Shown: positions 1-7,073, counted from the first letter of the stretch. The stretch: 21,382 nt of DNA from an uncultured Acetatifactor sp. (GCA_910587555.1 CAJULV010000028.1:1-21382), one strand, 5' to 3'. Made by a program: numbers and translations. The notes: generated by a model from the sequence alone, not told the origin.

Positions 1-332
1 CATAATAACAATTTTTGTCCTATACCTTGTCCTTGAAACGATTTCTCAACTATTAAATCATCTAACTCATTTCCATAGCAAGATATTGCACCTATTATTT
101 CTCCATTTTGCAAATAAAGGAAAATATCATTTATTTTATCTATGACTTGAGAATAATCATAATAAAAATTTATTGGCTCAACTTCTAACGCTTTTCTCAT
201 TTTGTAAAAACATTCATTATATATTTTCATATATTCATTCCAATATTCTTTTTGAAAAGAAACACATATTATGTCATTGTGATACTTCAATCCTTTATTA
301 TAAATCATTTCATAAGCCATTATTTCTTTCAT
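1..332 (-). CDS. GNAT-family N-acetyltransferase, 3' end outside window
   Basis: The minus-strand frame starts at ATG 332 and stays open to the window edge (110 codons visible). The start is preceded by GGGAGA at good spacing. The protein begins MKEIMAYEMIYNKG and near the edge shows QGQGIGQKLL, the acetyl-CoA binding motif A (Q/R-x-x-G-x-G/A) of GNAT enzymes. The part before it, LQNGEIIGAISCYG, fits the central beta strands of the fold. It probably transfers an acetyl group from acetyl-CoA to an amine; the substrate cannot be read from sequence. The gene is visibly AT-rich (under about 30% G+C by eye), unlike the G+C-richer acetyltransferase genes that follow, which suggests separate acquisition. 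The C-terminus is not visible, so completeness is unknown. Confidence 0.75.
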   Translation of the reverse strand, partial: MKEIMAYEMIYNKGLKYHNDIICVSFQKEYWNEYMKIYNECFYKMRKALEVEPINFYYDYSQVIDKINDIFLYLQNGEIIGAISCYGNELDDLIVEKSFQGQGIGQKLLL

Positions 333-408
333 CTATGTTTCTCCCAAAAATTAATCACTCATCATCAATGAAACTTGACAGAGCCAACGGCCAAATACGG
401 TTGCAGTT

Positions 409-840
409 TTATTTCCCGGAAAGTCTTTTTGCAAGATGTATCTCGCCGTCCTCGCGGTAACCGAAGGTTGTGTAAGCGGTCCGGGCCGCCGTGTTCTCCG
501 CTCCGGTAAGCAGCTCAAATTTATGGAGCAGATAATGCTTTTGGCAGTATTGTTCTGCATAAGCGATCATTGCCCCTGCAATTCCAGACCGCCTGTGCTG
601 CGGTTTTACATACACCTCGGTGATCTCCGGCATGTAGTCGTCATAACAGAAAGACTTTTTCAGCTGAACGCACACAAAACCGGTGAGTTCCCCCTGATCC
701 TCATCGACAATGACCACCTCCTGCCTGTTGGCAGTGAGGGAGGCCCTTATGTTTTCCAGTGTGGTTTCGCCCTCACCGTTAAACTCGTTATTCAACATCT
801 GTAATTGCGCTGCATCCTGTTCTGTGGCAATGCGTACCAT
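409..840 (-). CDS. GNAT-family N-acetyltransferase
   Basis: This 143-aa single-domain protein has the size of a small GNAT enzyme. Residues 73-80 (ITEVYVKP) form the beta-4 strand and 81-90 (QHRRSGIAGA) the acetyl-CoA pyrophosphate-binding loop. The C-terminal segment with ENTAARTAYTTFGY is the usual 'N-x-x-A-x-x-x-Y-x-x-x-G-F/Y' region of the family. Expected role: cytoplasmic acetyl transfer to a small molecule or protein amine; the aminoglycoside-like layout is suggestive but not diagnostic. Its ATG (840) follows directly on the TGA (843-841) of the upstream acetyltransferase gene with no gap, so the two are very likely translationally coupled and cotranscribed. Confidence 0.85.
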   Translation of the reverse strand: MVRIATEQDAAQLQMLNNEFNGEGETTLENIRASLTANRQEVVIVDEDQGELTGFVCVQLKKSFCYDDYMPEITEVYVKPQHRRSGIAGAMIAYAEQYCQKHYLLHKFELLTGAENTAARTAYTTFGYREDGEIHLAKRLSGK

Positions 841-1332
841 TCAGTCTACCTCCATCTCATATAATGCCATAGAGCGGCCGTTGGGATAATCAAGAATATC
901 CACAATTTTATAACCGGCCTTCAGATAAATCTTTCTGACCGCCTTTTCATCCAACCCGGTGTCCAATCGGATGTACCGGATGCCGCGCCTGCGGCACTCT
1001 GACCGGATTGCCTCCGTAACCAGTTTTGTCATGCCCCTCCCTGCAAATCTGCGCAGAACACAGAATTTATGCAGGTAGGCGGCTTCCTGTTCGAGGGCAT
1101 TGGGCCAGTAAACTGCATCCGTCCACTGCAGAATGAAGCCGCAGGCAATTTCCCCGTCAATTGTACCAATGCAGAAATTCTCCGGTTGGGCATCGGGAGT
1201 AAGCAGTTCTTCCGCCGTCAGCCATTCATCAGGCCAGACACGGTATCCCTGTTTCCGTCCCCAGGCCGCAACCTCACGCATAACGGAAATGGCGTTTTCC
1301 ACTTCCCCAAAATGAATCTCTATTTTTTCCAT
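841..1332 (-). CDS. GNAT-family N-acetyltransferase
   Basis: A 163-aa GNAT protein. Motif A is RFAGRG at residues 95-100, after the strand YLHKFCVLR; the C-terminal AVRKIYLKAGYKIVDI is the typical motif B region with the catalytic-site tyrosine. The N-terminal part (EVAAWGRKQGYRVWPDEWL) resembles GNAT proteins of Firmicutes with unassigned substrates. The ATG at 1332 is supported by AAGGA eight bases upstream, but that sequence is itself part of the 16-bp tandem repeat (1341-1468), so the repeat supplies the ribosome site. It is followed with no gap by the 409-840 acetyltransferase gene, forming a two-gene unit. Confidence 0.85.
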   Translation of the reverse strand: MEKIEIHFGEVENAISVMREVAAWGRKQGYRVWPDEWLTAEELLTPDAQPENFCIGTIDGEIACGFILQWTDAVYWPNALEQEAAYLHKFCVLRRFAGRGMTKLVTEAIRSECRRRGIRYIRLDTGLDEKAVRKIYLKAGYKIVDILDYPNGRSMALYEMEVD

Positions 1333-1340
1333 GATCCCTG

Positions 1341-1468
1341 TCCTTCACAATTTCTGTCCTTCACAAATCCTGCCCTTCACAATTTCTGTCCTTCACAATT
1401 TCTGTCCTTCACAATTTCTGTCCTTCACAATTCCTGATCTTCACAATTTCTGCCCTTCATGATCCCTG
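1341..1468. repeat. 16-bp tandem repeat, 8 units, upstream of an acetyltransferase
   Basis: Eight head-to-tail units with plus-strand consensus tccttcacaatttctg run without spacers from 1341 to 1468. Units 1, 4 and 5 are identical; the last unit is degenerate and ends in catgatccctg. The same catgatccctg sits just outside the first unit (1330-1340) and includes the start codon of the 841-1332 gene. Read on the minus strand each unit contains AAGGA and a GTG, so every unit can act as a ribosome-site-like element. Copy-number change could alter the leader length of the downstream gene. Confidence 0.9.
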
Positions 1469-1586
1469 TCCTGATAGCTGCATTCCGCAACTAATAACTG
1501 CGTTTTCCAATTCCAATGCCAAATTACCCCATCTCCCCGCCCTAAAAAGTCCTTGCCCAGAGCGTAAAACATGATTCGTGTTTATG

Positions 1587-2045
1587 TCATTTAATATAAA
1601 TCCAAATGCCAACATCCCTCATCACAGAATCGGGAACGCTCTTATAGAAGCGCTGCGCCTCCTCATTGGCGGCAGTCAAGGCAATCAGCGTGTCGATTTG
1701 CCTTTCCTTTAAGATTTGCCGCAAAGATTCCAACAATCTCTGCGCCACTCCCTGATGCCTGCTGCTTTTTATGACGCAGATCCAGTCAAGATATGCCTTT
1801 TTTAACCCATCAAAGCGGCTTGCAATGAGGGAAGCGTCAATCCTTCCAACCACATTTCCGTCGTCATATGCCAGAAGAGAAATGGCATTGTCGAAACTCC
1901 TGTCATCAAAGCTCTTTTCCACAGCGCTGACATAAGCCTGATTGATCTCCCACCCCCAGAAGTCTTCCTCCCTGCGCAGTCTCCTTTCAAAATCCAAAAC
2001 ATCTGGTATTCTGTCTTTCGTATAGGTTTGTATCTTCAATTCCAT
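1587..2045 (-). CDS. GNAT-family N-acetyltransferase
   Basis: A 152-aa GNAT protein. The strand AYLDWICVIKS is followed by SRHQGVAQRL at residues 95-104 (motif A), and LTAANEEAQRFYKSV is the motif B region with the conserved tyrosine. Substrate unknown. ATG 2045 is preceded by GGAGGG six bases away, a strong ribosome site. It is separated from the next minus-strand gene by a 254-bp gap with the 16-bp repeat, so it is probably its own transcription unit. Apart from that repeat, I see nothing recognisable in the gap between 1469 and 1586. Confidence 0.85.
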   Translation of the reverse strand: MELKIQTYTKDRIPDVLDFERRLRREEDFWGWEINQAYVSAVEKSFDDRSFDNAISLLAYDDGNVVGRIDASLIASRFDGLKKAYLDWICVIKSSRHQGVAQRLLESLRQILKERQIDTLIALTAANEEAQRFYKSVPDSVMRDVGIWIYIK

Positions 2046-2094
2046 ATCCCACCCTCCAAAGTAAATTGAAAGTAAATTTAGCGTTCCGCAGCAT

Positions 2095-2123
2095 TTGACA
2101 GCAGCGGATAAATATGTTACAAT
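2095..2123 (+). promoter_or_regulatory. Strong housekeeping promoter for a short antisense RNA
   Basis: TTGACA (2095-2100), a 17-bp spacer, then TACAAT (2118-2123). This nearly perfect sigma-A type promoter has no plus-strand gene within the next 90 bases; transcription from about 2130 would run into the hairpin and T-run ending at 2219. Confidence 0.75.
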
Positions 2124-2129
2124 AACAGA

Positions 2130-2219
2130 ACAAAAGGGAATACTGCCGATAGACGGTCAGCCCAAAATAAGATATCACAAAGAAGTGACTTTTCCTTTGG
2201 CTGGGGCGGTCACTTTTTT
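2130..2219 (+). ncRNA. Putative antisense RNA (type I antitoxin-like)
   Basis: A transcript of about 90 nt is predicted from the promoter at 2095-2123 to the terminator at 2183-2219. It contains no convincing reading frame. It is complementary to the 3' end and trailer of the short hydrophobic reading frame at 2210-2281, the layout of TxpA/RatA-type loci where the antisense RNA overlaps the toxin message tail. Its 5' part (tactgcc...agacggtcag, 2141-2160) resembles the 5' part of the opposing transcript. Function is inferred from architecture only. Confidence 0.5.
2183..2219 (+). terminator. Intrinsic terminator of the antisense RNA
   Basis: Stem AAGTGAC (2183-2189) pairs with GTCACTT (2209-2215), followed by a T-run to 2219 on the plus strand. 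On the minus strand the trailing sequence is less U-rich, so termination should favour the plus-strand transcript. Confidence 0.65.
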
Positions 2220-2281
2220 GTGTTATCTATGTATGCTATCAAGATTGGCACAATGAGGATCAGTCCCCTCTGCATCTGCAT
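2210..2281 (-). CDS. Short hydrophobic peptide, possible type I toxin (Hol-Tox-like)
   Basis: ATG 2281 to TGA 2210 encodes 23 residues: MQMQRG, a hydrophobic core (LILIVPILIAYI), then a polar-basic tail DNTKK. Short hydrophobic peptides with a lysine-rich end are typical of type I toxins and the holin-like toxin group in Firmicutes, though those are usually somewhat longer. No clear ribosome site precedes it, so it may be a degenerate copy or be controlled by RNA structure. Support comes from the minus promoter at 2327-2355 and the convergent antisense RNA. It could also be untranslated. Confidence 0.35.
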   Translation of the reverse strand: MQMQRGLILIVPILIAYIDNTKK

Positions 2282-2326
2282 CGAAGGACTGACCGCCTAC
2301 CCGTTATGGCAGTACCCCATGCGCGT

Positions 2327-2355
2327 ATTTTATCAGAAAAAGTCGGATGCTGCAA
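2327..2355 (-). promoter_or_regulatory. Promoter for the short hydrophobic reading frame
   Basis: On the minus strand TTGCAG (2355-2350), 17-bp spacer, TAAAAT (2332-2327). Transcription would start near 2320 and run through the 23-codon frame at 2281-2210. Confidence 0.55.
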
Positions 2356-2435
2356 GGGCCATTTCTGCTATTTTCTATGAAACCTTTTCTATGAAATGAA
2401 ATAGGAAAAGAAACACTATTTTTATAAAATACGGA

Positions 2436-2464
2436 TTTCCCCCGGAAATAATCTGTAGTATAAT
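2436..2464 (+). promoter_or_regulatory. Candidate promoter of the AmmeMemoRadiSam genes
   Basis: TATAAT at 2459-2464 with a weak TTTCCC at the -35 position (2436-2441) and 17-bp spacing. The -10 overlaps the ATG at 2463, which argues that this in-frame ATG is not the translation start of the following gene. Confidence 0.5.
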
Positions 2465-2579
2465 GGAGTCAGGAATCACGCTCACGCAAATTTCCCGCAC
2501 ATTCAGGAGGATGCTGTTATTCCAAACAAAACAAAACGGAAAACAGTTTAAATTGAAAAGCAGAAAGGATTTATCATTT

Positions 2580-3983
2580 ATGGGCATTCTTGCAGGCTTT
2601 ATGCTCCCCCACCCGCCCCTGATCATACCGGAAATCGGCAGAGGGGAAGAACAGAAAATTCACAGTACCACCCTCTCCTGCCGACAGGCGGGCCGGGAGA
2701 TCGCCGCCCTCCGGCCGGACACCATCGTACTGCTGTCCCCCCACCAGACCATGTATGCGGACTACTTTCACATTTCTCCCGGCAGAAGCGCCAGGGGCGA
2801 TTTCGGGCAGTTCGGCGCAAAGCAGGTATGCCTGGAAGTTTCCTATGATACGGAATTCGTCACATACCTGGGCGGTGTGGCCGGGTCACACAACCTCCAT
2901 GCCGGTACACTGGGGGAACGGGAGAAAAAACTGGACCACGGCACCATGGTTCCTCTTTATTTTGTCAACCAACACTATACGGAATATCGGTTGGTTCGTG
3001 TCGGTCTGTCCGGCTTTCCCCTTACCGCTCATTACCGTCTGGGCCAGTGCATCCGTGAGGTCTCGGAAATCCTTGGCAGAGAAACCGTCATTATCGCCAG
3101 CGGGGATCTGTCCCATCGGCTTAAGGAGGACGGGCCTTACGGCTACCGGAAGGAAGGCCCGGAATACGATGCCAGAATCATGGACGTCATGGGACGGGGG
3201 GCTTTCGGGGAACTTCTGGAATTTCCGGAAAGCTTCTGCGAAACCGCCGCGGAATGCGGACACCGCTCTTTCACCGTCCTGGCGGGAGCCTTTGACGGAA
3301 CCAGGCCGGAGGTGCAGCGGCTCTCCTATGAAGGGCCTTTCGGCGTGGGATACGGCGTCTGCACCTATCATGCCCGGAAAACGGAAGAATCGCCTTCCAG
3401 GGAGGAAAACCGCAATTTCCTGGAGCAGTTTGAGGCCCGGGAGAAAGAACGGCTCCGCGCACGGCAGGAAAAGGAAGACCCTTATGTAAAGCTTGCCCGG
3501 CACACCATCGAGACCTATCTGCGCACCGGAAAGCGGCCTTCCGTGCCGGAGGGACTGCCGGAAGAACTGTACAGCCGCAGGGCAGGCGCCTTTGTGTCCC
3601 TGAAGGAGGACGGAAAGCTCCGGGGCTGCGTCGGCACCATCCAGGCAGTGCAGAATTCTCTTGCGGAAGAAATCATCCGCAATGCAGTCAGCGCCTGCTC
3701 CGAAGACCCCAGATTCCCTCCTGTGGAACAATGGGAAGCAGAGCGGCTCACCATCAGCGTGGACGTTCTGGGAGATACGGAGCGGATATCCTCCCCCGGG
3801 GAACTGGACGTGGAACGATACGGCGTCATTGTGACAAAGGGGAGCCGCCGGGGACTGCTGCTGCCCAACCTGGAAGGCGTGGACACCGTGGAGCAGCAGA
3901 TTGCCATCGCCAAACAGAAAGCAGGCATCCAGGAACAGGAAACCGTGGAATTGGAGCGGTTTGAGGTAGTGCGGCATTATTAG
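2580..3983 (+). CDS. Fused AmmeMemoRadiSam protein B-A (LigB/MEMO domain plus AMMECR1 domain)
   Basis: A 467-aa two-domain protein. Residues 1-265 are a class III extradiol dioxygenase (LigB/MEMO-like) fold, with PHPP at 10-13 and further candidate metal or active-site histidines in SPHQ (53-56), LDHGT (118-122) and SGDLSH (174-179). A charged, helix-prone linker (about 272-298) leads to an AMMECR1 domain (299-466) with its hallmark LRGCVGT at 347-353. Fused or adjacent A and B proteins with a radical SAM enzyme are the known AmmeMemoRadiSam set; its reaction is not well established. The start at 2580 (MGILAGFMLPHPP) matches where the family begins. In-frame ATGs at 2463 and 2511 exist, but the first lies in the -10 box and the second abuts AGGAGG with no spacing. 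The radical SAM gene follows 131 bp downstream. Confidence 0.85.
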   Translation: MGILAGFMLPHPPLIIPEIGRGEEQKIHSTTLSCRQAGREIAALRPDTIVLLSPHQTMYADYFHISPGRSARGDFGQFGAKQVCLEVSYDTEFVTYLGGVAGSHNLHAGTLGEREKKLDHGTMVPLYFVNQHYTEYRLVRVGLSGFPLTAHYRLGQCIREVSEILGRETVIIASGDLSHRLKEDGPYGYRKEGPEYDARIMDVMGRGAFGELLEFPESFCETAAECGHRSFTVLAGAFDGTRPEVQRLSYEGPFGVGYGVCTYHARKTEESPSREENRNFLEQFEAREKERLRARQEKEDPYVKLARHTIETYLRTGKRPSVPEGLPEELYSRRAGAFVSLKEDGKLRGCVGTIQAVQNSLAEEIIRNAVSACSEDPRFPPVEQWEAERLTISVDVLGDTERISSPGELDVERYGVIVTKGSRRGLLLPNLEGVDTVEQQIAIAKQKAGIQEQETVELERFEVVRHY

Positions 3984-4114
3984 AAAACCGGGAAACCACA
4001 AAAAAGAACAGGGCTGCAGAGGGGCTGTCTGAACTGTTACAAAATCACAATTGCAAAAGAAAAGGCAGCAAGGCAGAAAATGCCCCCTGAAACGGAAGGA
4101 AAGGGAGGAAATTT

Positions 4115-4945
4115 ATGAAAACCACTTGTCAGATATGTATGCACCGCTGTACGCTGTCCCCCGGGCAGACCGGACTCTGCGGCGCCAGAAAAAATGAAAA
4201 CGGTAAGATTGTATGCGCCAATTACGGCCGGATTACCTCCCTTGCTTTAGACCCCATTGAGAAAAAGCCCCTGAAGCACTTCCGCCCGGGAAGCCTGATT
4301 CTGTCCGTGGGAAGCTACGGCTGCAACCTGCGCTGCCCTTTCTGCCAGAACCACGAGATTTCCATGGCCGGGGAAGGGGACGTCCACAGCCCCTATGTGC
4401 CGCCCCAACGCCTGGCGGATTTGGCTCTGGAATGGAAGGAACGCGCCGGAAACATCGGCATCGCCTACACCTACAATGAGCCTCTTGTTGGCTGGGAATA
4501 TGTCCGCGATACGGCCCGGCTTGTGAAGGAAAACGGTATGGCCAATGTCCTGGTGACCAACGGCACTGCCGCTCCGGAAATACTGGAGGAGCTGCTGCCC
4601 CTGATTGATGCCATGAACATTGACTTAAAGGGCTTTCGGGCGGAGTATTACCGAAAGCTTGGGGGCGATTTGGACACGGTGAAAACCTTCATCGCAAGGG
4701 CGGTGACAGCCTGCCATGTGGAACTCACCACCCTGATTGTGCCCGGAGAAAACGACAGCCTGGAAGAAATGGAGGCACAAGCCCGGTGGATTGCGGATCT
4801 CAATCCGGAAATCCCCCTTCACATTACACGGTTTTTCCCCCAGTATCATATGCTTGACCGTAAACCCACGGAGATTCAAAGCCTGCGCCAACTGGCGGAG
4901 ACTGCGGGACGGTATCTGACAAATGTTTCTCTGGGAAATGTGTGA
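4115..4945 (+). CDS. amrS: AmmeMemoRadiSam system radical SAM enzyme
   Basis: A 276-aa radical SAM protein. The cluster-binding motif is C70-NLR-C74-PF-C77 (CxxxCxxC), which coordinates the 4Fe-4S cluster used to cleave S-adenosylmethionine. The N-terminus carries extra cysteines (C5, C8, C12, C22), as in pyruvate formate-lyase-activating-like enzymes and AmrS. TYNEPL at 119-124 is the family's internal motif. It is shorter than the roughly 330-350 residue AmrS proteins I know and ends at VSLGNV without a C-terminal CPxCG zinc-type motif. GGGAGG with good spacing precedes ATG 4115. It sits just after the fused LigB-AMMECR1 gene, the usual genomic partner; the substrate is unknown. It converges on the hydrolase gene with 51 bp between stops and no clear terminator there. 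Confidence 0.88.
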   Translation: MKTTCQICMHRCTLSPGQTGLCGARKNENGKIVCANYGRITSLALDPIEKKPLKHFRPGSLILSVGSYGCNLRCPFCQNHEISMAGEGDVHSPYVPPQRLADLALEWKERAGNIGIAYTYNEPLVGWEYVRDTARLVKENGMANVLVTNGTAAPEILEELLPLIDAMNIDLKGFRAEYYRKLGGDLDTVKTFIARAVTACHVELTTLIVPGENDSLEEMEAQARWIADLNPEIPLHITRFFPQYHMLDRKPTEIQSLRQLAETAGRYLTNVSLGNV

Positions 4946-4996
4946 TACATGTACAGCCCCTTTACCGGCACAGCCAAAACAGCCCCTCCATGGCTT

Positions 4997-5794
4997 TCAG
5001 CCTTTGCAGTTTCCATGTACCCAGAATTCCTCCATAGCCGCGTTAAATTCATCCGGTGTGTCCATATTCACGCAATGCCCTGCTCCCTCAAAAACTACCA
5101 CACTGCATTCCGGCTCGTTTTTCTTCCACATTTCCACGGCCCACAGTTCCATGGGGATATCATGCCTTCCGCAGCCAATCAGCAGAGGATAGTTCCTCGG
5201 CCCGGTCTGCCGGGTATTGACCATGCTGTTGAGAGAGGCAAGATACCGAAAGGACTTTTTCGGAAACTGTAGGTTCATCTGGTAAAATGCCTCCTGGGCC
5301 TGCAGCGTATATGCTGAAATTTTTTTGTTTGACCTGGCAAACCATTTGACGGAAAAGAGCGCCTTAAGCATCATAAGCATCTGGGACGCGCCGTTTTCCC
5401 TCTGCATTTTGACGTCAAAATTGTTGATATCATAACCGCCGAAACAGGCAAGTGACTGTACGGCTTCCGGATACCGGTTTGCAAAATCCTGCGCCAATAC
5501 AGCCCCCAGGGAAATCCCCACAATATGTATCTTTTGAATTTTTTCCGTATTCAGGATTTCCCTAATCCACCCGGACATTTTCCGGATACTGTCACCTTTC
5601 CGCGCCCTGGTTGATTTGCCGTGGCCGAGGATATCCACCATAAGAAGATTGTATTTGTCCTGAAAACAGGCAATCTGCGGCTGAAACATATTGTGATCGA
5701 CAAAAGCAGCATGTATAAAAAGGACCCACTCCGCGTTTTCCTTTCTACTGGTATAATACACAACCGGCGATTCCTCTAAACGATATTCCTGCAT
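4997..5794 (-). CDS. Alpha/beta-fold hydrolase
   Basis: A 265-aa single-domain hydrolase. The nucleophile elbow is GISLG at 93-97 (Ser95), the acid is probably Asp212 in GRHD, and the general base His240 in GAGH. The oxyanion region is HAAF at 28-31, in place of the more common HGxx. GHGKS at 57-61 is the usual loop after strand 4. It is an esterase or lactonase-like enzyme of the haloperoxidase/BioH type; the substrate cannot be assigned. A purine-rich stretch (AGGACAGGG) precedes ATG 5794, with AGGG four bases from the start. It is convergent with the radical SAM gene. The 214-bp gap upstream to sdpI (5795-6008) holds no gene I can support. Confidence 0.85.
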   Translation of the reverse strand: MQEYRLEESPVVYYTSRKENAEWVLFIHAAFVDHNMFQPQIACFQDKYNLLMVDILGHGKSTRARKGDSIRKMSGWIREILNTEKIQKIHIVGISLGAVLAQDFANRYPEAVQSLACFGGYDINNFDVKMQRENGASQMLMMLKALFSVKWFARSNKKISAYTLQAQEAFYQMNLQFPKKSFRYLASLNSMVNTRQTGPRNYPLLIGCGRHDIPMELWAVEMWKKNEPECSVVVFEGAGHCVNMDTPDEFNAAMEEFWVHGNCKG

Positions 5795-6008
5795 AGTTCC
5801 CTGTCCTCATCTTTCTGAACAGACTTCCCGTCCGTTCCCTATTCCAGGATGTCCGATTCTGGGGTCTGCTCTGTGCTGTGTGCCCCCCCAATCTCAAGAC
5901 ATCTTAAACACGCTCATTTTTCTACGAAAAACAGTCCGGCAAATTCCTGCAGCACCCTTACCGGGATAAGCACAAATTTACCATGTAAAGGTCTGCGCCT
6001 TGCCCTGA

Positions 6009-6665
6009 TCAGCACCTTTGGGCTATTTTATAAGTATAGAAAACATCAACCGCCAAAAGAACCGCAATCACCGCCGCTGCTGCCAGAAAACAGTACATTC
6101 CCCGGACAAAGAAGCAGATCACCACGATAACGGCGCCTCCGATGATATAGGAGATTCCGCCAAAACGCTGGCTTTTTTTCCAAGTTGTTTCATTCTTCAT
6201 GCTCCACCGGGTTTTCAGCCCCGTCACCGCGTTCATCCGCAGCTTGGGCATGATATTTCCCAGGATGATCATCCCAATACCCAGAAGTCCAAACAGGATT
6301 TGATTCATATCCCATGGATGGAAGGACAGGTTTTCCACCTTATGAAAACCGGCATACAGAATATACCCTGTCATGGCATTAAAAATAAGCAGGGTTACAA
6401 TGCCCGCAGCAATACAGACTTTTTCATTGTTGTTTCCATGCTCTTCCTGCCTTGCAGCAACCTTTGCCATTCCCAGAAAAAAGAGTCCCAAAACGACTGT
6501 GACAATGGGAACAATCAGAACCTCGTATTTACTGCCCCAACGTGTCACCCGATTGTCCGAACCATAATGCCCGGGGATTTGCTCCGGCAAAAACCACAAA
6601 GCAGCCAAAGCACCCATCAGCGGCAGAAACATAAGCCCGTAAAACACGATTTTTTTCCCTTTCAT
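6009..6665 (-). CDS. sdpI: SdpI-family membrane protein (DUF1648)
   Basis: A 218-aa protein with about six membrane helices. Near the N-terminus, LPEQIPGHYGSDNRVTRWGSK-like spacing (residues about 28-48) is the DUF1648 signature; later GNIMPKLRMNAVTGLKT and TWKKSQRFGG are the conserved SdpI C-terminal signature. In Bacillus subtilis SdpI gives immunity to the SdpC toxin and sequesters the repressor SdpR at the membrane. The start at 6665 is chosen because its ATG overlaps the sdpR stop (ATGA) and GGAGG lies six bases upstream; a longer frame begins at 6695. No SdpC-like toxin gene is present in the window, so this may be an orphan immunity or signal-sensing pair. Confidence 0.87.
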   Translation of the reverse strand: MKGKKIVFYGLMFLPLMGALAALWFLPEQIPGHYGSDNRVTRWGSKYEVLIVPIVTVVLGLFFLGMAKVAARQEEHGNNNEKVCIAAGIVTLLIFNAMTGYILYAGFHKVENLSFHPWDMNQILFGLLGIGMIILGNIMPKLRMNAVTGLKTRWSMKNETTWKKSQRFGGISYIIGGAVIVVICFFVRGMYCFLAAAAVIAVLLAVDVFYTYKIAQRC

Positions 6666-6931
6666 ACTTGACCTCCCCGCAAACTTTCGATCCACATGAC
6701 TGCTTCGTCCAGGATCGATAAGTTCAGCTCATAATAGATAAAATTCTTGTATTTTGTCTCATAAATCAGATCTGCCTTTTTCAGTTTTGACAAATGATAG
6801 GACAATGCCTGGGGCGTCATGTTAAGCGCATTTGCCAAATCTCCGGAGTTGATTCTGCCCTCCTTTAACTTCAGCAAAATCTGTCTGCGGGTTTCATCCG
6901 CCAGGGCCACTAATACTTCGCTTACCGCCAA
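6662..6931 (-). CDS. sdpR: SdpR-like ArsR-family winged-helix repressor
   Basis: An 89-aa ArsR-family regulator. LADETRRQILLKL (about 10-22) starts the winged helix, NALNMTPQALSYHLSKLKKADLI is the recognition helix and following turn, and YKNFIYYELN is the wing. No metal-binding cysteine motif is visible, which fits the SdpR group. The start is TTG at 6931, with AGGAGG nine bases upstream; the nearby ATG at 6935 is out of frame. It overlaps sdpI by four bases. It should repress its own promoter at 6970-6998, flanked by a 19-bp direct repeat. Confidence 0.87.
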   Translation of the reverse strand: MAVSEVLVALADETRRQILLKLKEGRINSGDLANALNMTPQALSYHLSKLKKADLIYETKYKNFIYYELNLSILDEAVMWIESLRGGQV

Positions 6932-6947
6932 CCATTCTCTCCTCCTG

Positions 6948-7023
6948 TTTCAAATTTTCTTTAAATAGAATTATAGTCACATTCGCTTCAACTGTCAATA
7001 ACTATTTCAAATTATTTTTAAAT
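6948..7023. repeat. 19-bp direct repeat flanking the sdpR promoter, candidate operators
   Basis: tttcaaattttctttaaat (6948-6966) and tttcaaattatttttaaat (7005-7023) match at 17 of 19 positions and are 57 bp apart. One lies between the -10 and the sdpR start, the other just outside the -35. The outer copy also lies shortly upstream of the divergent promoter at 7041-7070. They are the best candidate SdpR binding sites. Confidence 0.7.
6970..6998 (-). promoter_or_regulatory. Consensus sigma-A promoter of sdpRI
   Basis: On the minus strand TTGACA (6998-6993), 17-bp spacer, TATAAT (6975-6970): both boxes are perfect consensus. Such a strong promoter is expected for a unit held down by its own repressor. 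Confidence 0.88.
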
Positions 7024-7040
7024 ATCATCATTTATTATGA

Positions 7041-7070
7041 TTTACATTTCCTGCACCCATGCTGTATAAT
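7041..7070 (+). promoter_or_regulatory. Promoter of the lipoprotein gene
   Basis: TTTACA (7041-7046), 18-bp spacer, TATAAT (7065-7070), pointing to the gene starting at 7175. The leader of about 98 nt begins with a hairpin (7074-7111). Confidence 0.7.
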
Positions 7071-7073
7071 ACA

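Larger units (their letters stand above)
2141..2314. repeat. Imperfect inverted repeat: matching leaders of two convergent transcripts
   Basis: Plus-strand tactgcc (2141-2147) and agacggtcagccc (2151-2163) are mirrored on the minus strand by tactgcc (2314-2308) and aggcggtcagtcc (2298-2286). Each arm lies just downstream of its own promoter, so the two opposing RNAs would begin with related sequence. This could reflect a duplicated promoter-leader or the ends of a very small mobile unit. Confidence 0.6.

Noticed and set aside
1341..1468. CRISPR array at the 16-bp or 14-bp repeats
   Set aside because: Both arrays are contiguous with no spacers, the units are too short, and no cas genes are present.
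2886..4001. 371-codon minus-strand frame opposite the LigB-AMMECR1 gene
   Set aside because: Antisense shadow of a clear two-domain protein; the translation shows no family features.
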